16,931 nucleotides of DNA from an uncultured Muribaculum sp. (lineage in GTDB: Bacteria > Bacteroidota > Bacteroidia > Bacteroidales > Muribaculaceae), in contig CANPDS010000016.1 in the NCBI GenBank assembly GCA_947573015.1, positions 1 to 16,931 of the forward strand, in the 5' to 3' direction. Below the pieces are notes generated by a model that did not search any database, was not told where the DNA came from, and was given only the letters and a program-made list of their open reading frames with translations. The position numbers and the translations under genes are program-made. Position 1 is the stretch's first letter, and every line of letters starts with the position of its first letter. Of the stretch, positions 6,536 through 13,599 are shown one piece after another.

Positions 6536-7324
6536 TCACCTAAAGTTGAGGAGTGTAAGATTGTCGAGTACTGTCGACTGAGCTATCCTCTGCAAATACT
6601 CGGCATCAGCCCCGGACAAGCCTGCACGGAACTTAGTCTGATAGCGTTTAGGAAACATGGTAGTATAGATGACATTCGCTGCCAGATAACTGCCGATACG
6701 CGACGGATGATAACAATCATTATTGTAAAGCACCACATCCGGACGTTCCTCACGCACACGTTTCCATGCCATTCCTACCGGCGCACATAGGGCATCGTTG
6801 TCATATGCCATCTCAAGATATGAGGTAATCAGACGATGCTGCATTCCCTCATAACTGTTCATAGGAGGATACTCTGGCATAGGCTCCCGATAGCCGTACT
6901 TATGTCCCCATGTCATGAAAAAAATCACCTTTGCATCTGGCGAACCAGCCATTATGAGCGAGTCGAGAGCATGAGCCGATGGATATACCTTTTCAACTAC
7001 CTGTGCGGTAGGTAATGCAGGATCTGTGCTCTGTTCCTGAATAACAACAAAATCCCAACCTCCCTTTTTCAAAAGCTGATGCAATCGTTCATTCTGCAAA
7101 TGTCCGGATAGCCTCTGACCACCCTTCACAACAGTAGTGATCGACACAGCACGCTTCTGTGAGGTTGCTATACTATCGACCATCTGTGGCATTTTGTTGT
7201 GATATGTAAAACTGTTTCCGATAAACAGTATCCTGACTGAATCGGCCGGTGCATCTGTTTTTTTAGCGGCATAAATAGGCAATATGACAGCTAAAGCCAT
7301 CAATAGCCACATAAATCTTTTCAT
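6536..7324 (-). CDS. Exported SGNH/GDSL-like hydrolase, upstream copy of a tandem pair
   Basis: The 262-residue product has a signal peptide of about 20 residues (MKRFMWLLMALAVILPIYAA) and is expected in the periplasm. SGNH landmarks are ILFIGNSFT with Ser38, Gly-Gly at 68-69, IQEQS at 95-99 in place of the usual GxND, and NDCYHPS with Asp203 and His206. The paralogue lies 183 bases downstream in the same orientation. Differences concentrate in the signal peptide, residues 40-50, 70-115 and the tail, while 161-195 is identical to the other copy. It has its own promoter (TATATTTG at 7355-7362) and its own terminator, so it can be expressed independently. Enzyme class is well supported by fold motifs; the substrate is unknown. 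Confidence 0.87.
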   Translation of the reverse strand: MKRFMWLLMALAVILPIYAAKKTDAPADSVRILFIGNSFTYHNKMPQMVDSIATSQKRAVSITTVVKGGQRLSGHLQNERLHQLLKKGGWDFVVIQEQSTDPALPTAQVVEKVYPSAHALDSLIMAGSPDAKVIFFMTWGHKYGYREPMPEYPPMNSYEGMQHRLITSYLEMAYDNDALCAPVGMAWKRVREERPDVVLYNNDCYHPSRIGSYLAANVIYTTMFPKRYQTKFRAGLSGADAEYLQRIAQSTVLDNLTLLNFR

Positions 7325-7354
7325 AATCTGTGCATAAGGTTAATTTATCCTGAA

Positions 7355-7388
7355 CAAATATAGCCATTAATTGCACTGTTCAGCACAA
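7355..7388 (-). promoter_or_regulatory. Promoter of the upstream SGNH gene
   Basis: The minus strand carries the -7 element TATATTTG (7355-7362), with a TTG 23 bases upstream (7386-7388). The predicted transcription start near 7348 gives a leader of about 25 bases before the ATG at 7324. Confidence 0.65.
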
Positions 7389-7412
7389 TTTTCTTATATA
7401 AAAGTTTTGAAT

Positions 7413-7430
7413 GGAGTAAAATATTACCCC
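7413..7430 (-). terminator. Weak hairpin, possible terminator of the topA-rluA family operon
   Basis: On the minus strand GGGGTAA and TTACTCC pair over 7 bp (one G-U) around the loop TATT, 55 bases after the pseudouridine synthase stop. The sequence that follows (ATTCAAAACTTTTATAT) is AT-rich but has no clean T run, so this is only a possible terminator. Confidence 0.25.
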
Positions 7431-7485
7431 AAACGTTCCCGACAGATGATAAAACGTTTACTAAGATTATGTCTATACCAAGGCG

Positions 7486-8421
7486 TCATTTACCTCCGAC
7501 AAGTTTCCAGAAAGTGCCCGGAATCTGTGTCTCAAAGTTCATATCACGACGGCTTACAGGATGCACAAAACGCAAAGTCTGAGCATGGAGCGCCAGACGG
7601 TGGATAGCGGTAGCTTTGGCTCCATAGCGGCGATCGCCAGCTATAGGATGTCCCAGCTCCTTCATATGCACACGTATCTGATTCTTACGTCCGGTCTCAA
7701 GCGACACTTCCACCATCGTATGCCCGAGACCACGTTTTATCACACGATACCTTGTAACAGCAAGCTTTCCCTCTTCAGGATTATCGGTAGAATATACCTC
7801 ATGCTTTGAGTTCTCCGCAAGATAACTGCGCACCTCACCCTCATCCTGATCAAGATATCCTTCCACTACGCAAACATACTTACGGGATATCACCATGTTG
7901 TTCCAATTATGCTGCATGGCGTCCTTAGCGTCCTCGTTCTTGGCCATCATCATCAGACCGGATGTGTCGCGGTCAAGACGATGCACTATGAAAAGCTTAT
8001 TTTTCGGGTTCTCCCACTTCACCCAGTCACGCATGATGGTATAAGCCGTACCATCGGTAACCTTATCATTGCCCATCGACAGCAATCCGTAGCCCTTCTC
8101 AATGACCAATATGTCACCATCCTCATACACAAGTTTTACCCTACGGTGACTAAATGTCTTGAACTCTCTGGTGAGATTGACCGCCACAGTATCGGCAGGA
8201 GTCACTGGAGTATTGTGCAATGTAACCGGCATGCCGTTGACAGCCACCTGATTGTATTTCAGCAGTTCTTTTACAGTAGTACGTTTACGCTGTGGCATTG
8301 ACTCCATGAGGAACTGCAATAATGTCGAATCCTGCGACGGTGTATACTTCTCTATTACATCAGGACGGAAAGGTGCGTTCTGCGCACCTGGGCGATGGGT
8401 GACGGGTGATTTACGAGGCAT
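7486..8421 (-). CDS. RluA-family RNA pseudouridine synthase
   Basis: Enzymes of this family convert selected uridines in 23S rRNA or tRNA to pseudouridine. The 311-residue product has an N-terminal S4-like RNA-binding region (about residues 24-90). The catalytic domain follows with HRLDRDTSG at 147-155, where Asp150 is the nucleophile, then LETGRKNQIRVHM (241-253) and GHPIAGDRRYG (257-267). The target uridine, and hence RluC versus RluD versus another name, cannot be decided from this window. The start ATG lies 29 bases after the topA stop on the same strand and no promoter box is seen between them, so it is probably the second gene of a topA operon. The first 20 residues are Pro/His/Arg-rich and look disordered. 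Confidence 0.92.
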   Translation of the reverse strand: MPRKSPVTHRPGAQNAPFRPDVIEKYTPSQDSTLLQFLMESMPQRKRTTVKELLKYNQVAVNGMPVTLHNTPVTPADTVAVNLTREFKTFSHRRVKLVYEDGDILVIEKGYGLLSMGNDKVTDGTAYTIMRDWVKWENPKNKLFIVHRLDRDTSGLMMMAKNEDAKDAMQHNWNNMVISRKYVCVVEGYLDQDEGEVRSYLAENSKHEVYSTDNPEEGKLAVTRYRVIKRGLGHTMVEVSLETGRKNQIRVHMKELGHPIAGDRRYGAKATAIHRLALHAQTLRFVHPVSRRDMNFETQIPGTFWKLVGGK

Positions 8422-8450
8422 TGATAATATATGTATTTTTGCGTGTGAAG

Positions 8451-10790
8451 TTACTTTTTACGTGCCGTACTGCGGCGTGAAGTGGTTTTCTTCGGTTTGG
8501 CATCCTGCTCTTCGGCCATTTTAAGCAATTCATCACGGGTAAGATCTTCCGGATGCTCAAGACCTCGAGGCAATTTATAGTTATTACCTTTATATGTGAA
8601 ATACACTCCATAACGTCCGTTAAGAATCTGCATATCACCGTCTCCGTCAAAAGTCTTAATAACCTTTTTGCTCTCGCTCTCACGTTTGGCCATGATCAAT
8701 TCTTCAGCTTCCTGCAAAGTGATCGCAGCCGGAGCAAGATCTTTCGGGATCGATACAAACTTACCATCATGACGCACATACGGACCAAATCGTCCGATAG
8801 CTACAGTAACAGCCTTACCTTCAAATTCACCAAGATTACGTGGAAACTCAAACAGTTTAAGAGCTTCTTCCAGAGTTAGCGTACTTAATGACTGCCCTTT
8901 AAGTAGCGAAGCAAACTGCGGTTTATCATCGTCATCACCGCCACCAATCTGTACCAACGGGCCAAACCGTCCAATTTTCACACTGACAGGCTTGCCTGTA
9001 GCAGGATCCAGACCAAGCATACGCTCACCGACACGATGTTCGAGACGCATATTATTAGCTTGCTCCACATCCGGATGGAACACTTTGTAGAATGCACCTA
9101 TCTCACTGTTCCATTTCAGATTACCCTCAGCTATATCATCGAATTTCTCCTCCATTCTTGCGGTGAAGTCATAGTCAAGAATCGAAGGAAAATACTTTAT
9201 CAGAAATTCATTGACCACCATGCCGATATCAGTCGGTATAAGTTTACCTTTCTCCGAACCAGTAATCTCGGAACGTGTAGATTCCGACACTTTTCCCTCT
9301 GAGTCAAGGGTCAGCACATGATAATGGCGTTCCTCGCCCTCTTTTTCACCCTTTTCCACATATTCGCGGGCCTGGATGGTAGAGATGGTGGGAGCATATG
9401 TAGACGGACGGCCTATGCCAAGCTCCTCCATCTTCTTCACAAGCGAAGCTTCTGTGTAACGAGGCGGATGCTGGGTAAACCGCTCAGTAGCCACAATGGA
9501 GCACATTGTCACAACATCTCCTACTTTCATAGCCGGAAGCAATCCTTCGGTATCAGCATCACTGCCATCATCATCACGTCCTTCGATATACACGCGCAGG
9601 AATCCATCGAATTTCACCACCTCTCCAGTAGCAGTAAACTTGGCATCACAAGCTGATGGCTCGATCTCCACAGTAGTCCGGTCAATCCTTGCATCTGCCA
9701 TCTGTGATGCTATGGTACGCTTCCATATGAGCGAGTAAAGGCGTTTTTCCTGCGAAGTGCCATCAATCTCAGTCTGATGCACATCGGTAGGACGGATAGC
9801 CTCATGAGCCTCCTGAGCGCCCTTTGAATTGGTGTGATAATGGCGCACTTTCAGATAATCCTGCCCCAGACGTCCGGTGATCTCATCGGATATGGCATTG
9901 ACCGCAAGCGACGACAGATTGAGCGAGTCGGTACGCATATATGTTATATGTCCCGCCTCATACAATTTCTGAGCCACCATCATTGTCTGAGCCACTGTCA
10001 TACCCAGTTTTCTGGCTGCTTCCTGCTGAAGAGTTGAAGTAGTAAACGGCGGTGCCGGCGACTTTGTGACAGGCTTCGTCAGAACATCCGCAATGGTAAA
10101 ACGAGAATCACGGCATGCCGTGAGAAGAGCCTCGGCATGCTTCTGATCAGGCAGACGACGGTCAAGCTGAGCCTGAATCGGAGCACCTCCAGTAGTGGTG
10201 AATTCACCGTTAATACGATAATATGGTTCAGAATGGAAAGCCTTGATCTCAAGCTCCCGCTCCACAATCAATCGCACGGCCACCGACTGAACTCGACCTG
10301 CCGATAAGGCCGGCTTAATTTTTTTCCACAACACAGGCGACAGTTCAAAGCCCACGATTCTATCAAGCACACGACGGGCCTGCTGTGCGTCAACACGATT
10401 CAGATCAATCGCACGAGGATTCTTGATAGCCTCCTCGATTGCTTTTTTTGTAATTTCATGGAACACTATACGCCGCGTGGTGGCAGGGTCAAGCCCAAGC
10501 ACCTCACACAGATGCCAGGCAATAGCCTCACCCTCGCGGTCCTCATCAGACGCGAGCCATACTGTATCGGCGGATTTCACGGCCTTGCGAAGGTCATCGA
10601 CAAGCTGTTTCTTGTCATCAGGTATCTCATAGACCGGAGAAAAATCATTATCTATGTCGATACCGAACTTCTTCTTATTCAAATCGCGTATGTGGCCGTA
10701 CGACGACATTACCTTGTAGTCCTTGCCAAGAAACTTTTCAATTGTTTTTGCCTTGGCAGGCGACTCGACTATTACTAAATTTTTGGGCAT
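8451..10790 (-). CDS. topA: DNA topoisomerase I (type IA)
   Basis: TopA relaxes negatively supercoiled DNA by a transient 5'-phosphotyrosine link. The 779-residue product has an N-terminal Toprim domain: KNLVIVESPAKAKTIEKF with Glu9, and ASDEDREGEAIAWHL with Asp82, Asp84 and Glu86. The type IA core follows, with SAGRVQSVAVRL near 163-174 and the active site EAGHITYMRTDS, where Tyr284 is the likely nucleophile. The C-terminal part has repeated RFGPxV-type topoisomerase C-terminal repeats (IGRFGPLVQIGG, IGRFGPYVRHDGKFV, NGRYGVYFTYKG) rather than the tetracysteine zinc fingers of the E. coli enzyme. It ends in a Lys/Arg/Ser/Thr tail. The start is set at 10790 (MPKNLVIVES) because an in-frame ATG at 10853 would add 21 non-homologous residues and lies upstream of the -7 box. 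It leads a likely operon with the RluA-family gene. Confidence 0.97.
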   Translation of the reverse strand: MPKNLVIVESPAKAKTIEKFLGKDYKVMSSYGHIRDLNKKKFGIDIDNDFSPVYEIPDDKKQLVDDLRKAVKSADTVWLASDEDREGEAIAWHLCEVLGLDPATTRRIVFHEITKKAIEEAIKNPRAIDLNRVDAQQARRVLDRIVGFELSPVLWKKIKPALSAGRVQSVAVRLIVERELEIKAFHSEPYYRINGEFTTTGGAPIQAQLDRRLPDQKHAEALLTACRDSRFTIADVLTKPVTKSPAPPFTTSTLQQEAARKLGMTVAQTMMVAQKLYEAGHITYMRTDSLNLSSLAVNAISDEITGRLGQDYLKVRHYHTNSKGAQEAHEAIRPTDVHQTEIDGTSQEKRLYSLIWKRTIASQMADARIDRTTVEIEPSACDAKFTATGEVVKFDGFLRVYIEGRDDDGSDADTEGLLPAMKVGDVVTMCSIVATERFTQHPPRYTEASLVKKMEELGIGRPSTYAPTISTIQAREYVEKGEKEGEERHYHVLTLDSEGKVSESTRSEITGSEKGKLIPTDIGMVVNEFLIKYFPSILDYDFTARMEEKFDDIAEGNLKWNSEIGAFYKVFHPDVEQANNMRLEHRVGERMLGLDPATGKPVSVKIGRFGPLVQIGGGDDDDKPQFASLLKGQSLSTLTLEEALKLFEFPRNLGEFEGKAVTVAIGRFGPYVRHDGKFVSIPKDLAPAAITLQEAEELIMAKRESESKKVIKTFDGDGDMQILNGRYGVYFTYKGNNYKLPRGLEHPEDLTRDELLKMAEEQDAKPKKTTSRRSTARKK

Positions 10791-10819
10791 TTCGCTGTGT
10801 AGGGGATATAAAATTTTGG

Positions 10820-10853
10820 CAAAATTAGGAAAAAGTGTTAATAGATAGTCCAA
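10820..10853 (-). promoter_or_regulatory. topA promoter
   Basis: The minus strand carries the -7 element TAATTTTG (10820-10827), with a TTG 23 bases upstream (10851-10853). A start near 10813 would give a leader of about 23 bases and rules out the longer ORF start at 10853. Confidence 0.6.
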
Positions 10854-10956
10854 AACTTTGATGAAATTTATTCATGGATATAAAATTCAGGACCACATCA
10901 TACACCTTAATTAATATATAGCAACATGAAAAAGCGCTATAAAGTTCGGGATTCGG

Positions 10957-12129
10957 TTATCGTGCGACAGGCACTCCACGACGCCGTTCATAATGCCAGT
11001 AAAGGTAAAACAACATTACAACACCAACAGCAACAATCGGCAAGCCGAATACCGCGGGTGTCATATAACTACCCGTTGCGCGTATCACCTCTCCACCGAG
11101 CCATGCCGCAATAGCATTTCCAGCATTATATGCAATCTGTATGCATGCAGCCCCAAGCATCTCTCCTCCACGCGCATACCCAACTATATCACTCTGCAAC
11201 GGACTTCCGGAGCCAAACAACGACGCTGTACCAAACATCATCAACACTACAGCCGCCAGCTTGATATGTCCGAAGTAAAAGAAAAGTATAAGGATAGGGA
11301 TGGCGGCAGCCTGCACACATGTGGCAACTGCCGCAGGCTTGAAACGATCGCTCAATCTTCCTGCTATCAGATTTCCGGCAAACATGCCGAACCCAGCTAC
11401 AACCATAAGCCACGACAGGGCATCGCGCGAAAAACCGGCAACCATAGTGAGCTGCGGATCAATAAAGCTATACCACGAATAAATGCCAATCTGCCCCAAA
11501 AGCACCCCACCAAACACAAGCCACGGTGGTAGTGTGGCAAGGAAACGGAACTGACCTTTAAAGCCCATATCCTCAAGCCCAGATACGTGAGGCACACACC
11601 ATTTAATAGCAAGAAATGTGATAGCTCCCGATACAGCAACCACCACATATGCCAATCGCCATGAAACCATGTTGGATATGAATGTACCCAATGGCACTCC
11701 AACAAGTGTGGCGACAGTCATGCCTCCGATCATTATAGCCACCGCACTACCGGCCTTTGTCGGCGACGCAAGTTTACGAGCTACAATCGCCCCTACGCCA
11801 AAATATGCACCATGAGGCAATCCTGACACAAATCGGGCAAGACAGAAACTCCAGAATTCCGGAGCAAACGCCGTAAATGCATTTCCTATCATAATCATTG
11901 CCGCAAGAATCAACATCAACTTCTTCAATGCCATTTTGCGGGCAAACAACAAAGCGGGAGCACCAACACATACACCAGTAGCGTATGCCGATATAAACGC
12001 TCCTGCACGTGATATACTCACCCCCATATCATCGGCAAGAACGCCTAAGATACCCATCGTCAGATACTCTGTAATACCAAGGGCGAATGTGCCCAATGCA
12101 AGCGCAAACAATCCTCTTTTATTCAACAT
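10957..12129 (-). CDS. MFS transporter of the AraJ-like DHA1 efflux group
   Basis: The 390-residue product is a 12-helix major facilitator protein of the inner membrane, expected to drive proton-coupled efflux. Sequence features closely follow E. coli AraJ as I remember it. These are ALALGTFALGITEYLTMGIL at the start, ARFVSGLPHGAYFGVGAIVA near residues 98-117, VGVPLGTFIS near 143-152, and GSGSPLQ followed by ARGGEMLGAACIQIAYNAGN in the C-terminal half. AraJ and relatives have been linked to sugar or drug efflux, but the natural substrate is not known and cannot be read here. The C-terminus ends in a short basic tail (YERRRGVPVAR). It is transcribed divergently from rex with 159 bases between the starts, and has its own -7 box at 12197-12204. 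The 166-base gap to topA holds the topA promoter and no clear terminator for this gene. Confidence 0.9.
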   Translation of the reverse strand: MLNKRGLFALALGTFALGITEYLTMGILGVLADDMGVSISRAGAFISAYATGVCVGAPALLFARKMALKKLMLILAAMIMIGNAFTAFAPEFWSFCLARFVSGLPHGAYFGVGAIVARKLASPTKAGSAVAIMIGGMTVATLVGVPLGTFISNMVSWRLAYVVVAVSGAITFLAIKWCVPHVSGLEDMGFKGQFRFLATLPPWLVFGGVLLGQIGIYSWYSFIDPQLTMVAGFSRDALSWLMVVAGFGMFAGNLIAGRLSDRFKPAAVATCVQAAAIPILILFFYFGHIKLAAVVLMMFGTASLFGSGSPLQSDIVGYARGGEMLGAACIQIAYNAGNAIAAWLGGEVIRATGSYMTPAVFGLPIVAVGVVMLFYLYWHYERRRGVPVAR

Positions 12130-12196
12130 AAATCACTCGTTTTAAATCAAACAATAGGTGCTGTTATAAAAATAGTCCCCATATCAAAAACGGCTG

Positions 12197-12204
12197 CAAA
12201 TTTA
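12197..12204 (-). promoter_or_regulatory. -7 element of the MFS transporter gene
   Basis: The minus strand reads TAAATTTG, matching TAnnTTTG, about 68 bases before the ATG at 12129. The leader would be about 60 bases. The -33 TTG is not clearly present (TTA at a similar distance). Confidence 0.5.
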
Positions 12205-12258
12205 CACATTCCTCCCATTTTAATAACGCCGGAAATAGCTTATGGCAGAAAAAATTTG

Positions 12259-12266
12259 TAATTTTG
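12259..12266 (+). promoter_or_regulatory. -7 element of rex
   Basis: TAATTTTG matches TAnnTTTG and ends 22 bases before the GTG start of rex, giving a leader of about 17 bases. It faces away from the MFS box 54 bases upstream, so the two genes share one divergent control region. No canonical Rex operator (TTGTGA-N6-TCACAA) is seen there. Confidence 0.55.
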
Positions 12267-12288
12267 CACAGAATAGAGATAATTAGAA

Positions 12289-12960
12289 GTGAGCGAATTT
12301 ACACAAATACAGTCACCGACACCTATACGTGAGCTCCCGGAGCCAACGCTGCGTCGCCTTCCCTGGTATCTTGCATACGTAGGATTGCTAAGAGAGCGCG
12401 GTGTAGATTATGTGTCATCAACACAGATTTCGAAAGAAATCAATGTCGATGCCTCGATGATTGCCAAAGATCTGTCATTTCTCAACATACGGGGTAAAAC
12501 ACGTATCGGCTATGAAGTAGCCGTACTGGAACATGAACTTCAGGATTTTCTTGGATTCAAACGCGGCCATAATGCAGTGATGATCGGTGTGGGGAGTCTC
12601 GGCTCTTCATTAATCCAGGATTCAGGTCTGGTCAACTACGGACTACGCATCGTTGCCGGATTCGACATCAACCCCGAAGTAGTAGACACAACCATAGCAG
12701 GAGTGCCTATCTACGACATGAAGCACTTCGGCGAACTGATACCATCCTTAAATGCTGAAATCGGCATCATTGCTGTGCCTATCCATGTGGCCCAGCAAGT
12801 GAGCGATGCCATGGTTGAGGCTGGAATAAAAGCATTGTGGAATTTCACACCTTTCCGCATTACTGCTCCTGAAGGGATTGTCATCTCCAATACATCCATT
12901 TACGCACATCTTGCGGTAATGTACAATCGTCTCGGACTCCGTAACAGCACTCAGTCATGA
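12289..12960 (+). CDS. rex: Redox-sensing transcriptional repressor Rex
   Basis: Rex senses the NADH/NAD+ ratio and represses fermentation and respiration genes when NADH is low. The 223-residue product has an N-terminal winged-helix DNA-binding domain (about 15-80), including the stretch with VDASMIAKDLSFL and the IGYEV motif. A Rossmann NAD(H)-binding domain follows, with GVGSLG at 100-105 and FD at 125-126, then WNFTPFRI (184-191) and a C-terminal helix of the kind that swaps between Rex subunits. The start is a GTG at 12289, 22 bases after the -7 box. The third glycine position of the usual GxGRLG reads GVGSLG, a modest departure. The stop overlaps the ATG of the next gene by four bases (ATGA), so the two are translationally coupled. 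Confidence 0.95.
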   Translation: MSEFTQIQSPTPIRELPEPTLRRLPWYLAYVGLLRERGVDYVSSTQISKEINVDASMIAKDLSFLNIRGKTRIGYEVAVLEHELQDFLGFKRGHNAVMIGVGSLGSSLIQDSGLVNYGLRIVAGFDINPEVVDTTIAGVPIYDMKHFGELIPSLNAEIGIIAVPIHVAQQVSDAMVEAGIKALWNFTPFRITAPEGIVISNTSIYAHLAVMYNRLGLRNSTQS

Positions 12961-13502
12961 AAGCAATGGTTAGCCTGAGATGTCCAGCCGGGCCATTCTG
13001 TAGCGATACACCAGCAAAGGTGATACCCGACTCTGCAATCCTGCGCACCGGACGTCCGTGGTTTATACCTCCCTTTGCCCCACAATGGACCATGCAGACA
13101 GTTCTTGCAATCCGCATGTCGCGTCTCGGACACTGTATCGGGGCAAAATTCGCAAACAGATATTTCGATGCGATGACATTAGGTGTGATGCCATCTCCCT
13201 CACCTTACAATCCCACTAACGGATTGCTTGACGCATTTGATGGAGCCATGATCATAGGCGATTGGATCCCACTCCCTTCCGATGGAAAAATTATCGCATC
13301 AACCCCAACTGGAGATATTGACTTATCCGGACAACTTGATCCTGCGCCTGCCATTATCGAGCATTTCAGCAACTATGCAACTATGAAGATGGGCGATATT
13401 GTCGGACTATGCACATTCATGCCATTCCCGGATCCGCCCCTTGACACACATTGGGAAGGTACGCTCAATGACACTACCGTACTCTCATTCAATATCAAAT
13501 AA
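12957..13502 (+). CDS. Fumarylacetoacetate hydrolase-like protein lacking the catalytic residues (probable pseudoenzyme)
   Basis: The 181-residue product matches, along nearly its whole length, the small FAH-family proteins of Bacteroidales as I remember them. Alignable framework includes PDSAILRTGRPWFIPPF (24-40), RLGHCIGAKFANRYFDAMTLG (56-76), LDAFDGA (91-97), GDIDLS (119-124), FSNYATMKMGDIV (137-149) and a C-terminal EGTLND...LSFNIK. The residues that make an FAH enzyme are changed. The metal-binding HYExE is TMQTV (45-49), the later metal Asp of GIDFTARDLQ is Met78, the active-site Lys before AFD is Asp92, and TGTP is TFMP (153-156). The N-terminal GRNYAxH is also gone. It is therefore unlikely to be a metal-dependent hydrolase. 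The frame is intact and its start overlaps the rex stop by four bases, so it is made together with Rex. The role is unknown. Confidence 0.8.
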   Translation: MKAMVSLRCPAGPFCSDTPAKVIPDSAILRTGRPWFIPPFAPQWTMQTVLAIRMSRLGHCIGAKFANRYFDAMTLGVMPSPSPYNPTNGLLDAFDGAMIIGDWIPLPSDGKIIASTPTGDIDLSGQLDPAPAIIEHFSNYATMKMGDIVGLCTFMPFPDPPLDTHWEGTLNDTTVLSFNIK

Positions 13503-13599
13503 TCAGCTCGACACAAAACGCATTCCTCTAAACTCCTCATGTATTTTTATCTCTCTCCAATCCATTATCCTCCCATAATTCCTCCGACTGTTAAGAACC

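Noticed and set aside
7413..7470. AACGTT-containing inverted repeats downstream of the pseudouridine synthase gene as an attachment site or operator
   Set aside because: AACGTT is self-complementary and short, with no integrase, tRNA or second copy nearby to support such a role.
10791..10853. Upstream in-frame ATG extending topA by 21 residues
   Set aside because: The added residues do not resemble topoisomerase I, and the likely promoter lies within this stretch.
10993..11532. 179-codon plus-strand ORF inside the MFS gene
   Set aside because: It is antisense to a clear 12-helix transporter and its composition is what the complement of such a gene gives.
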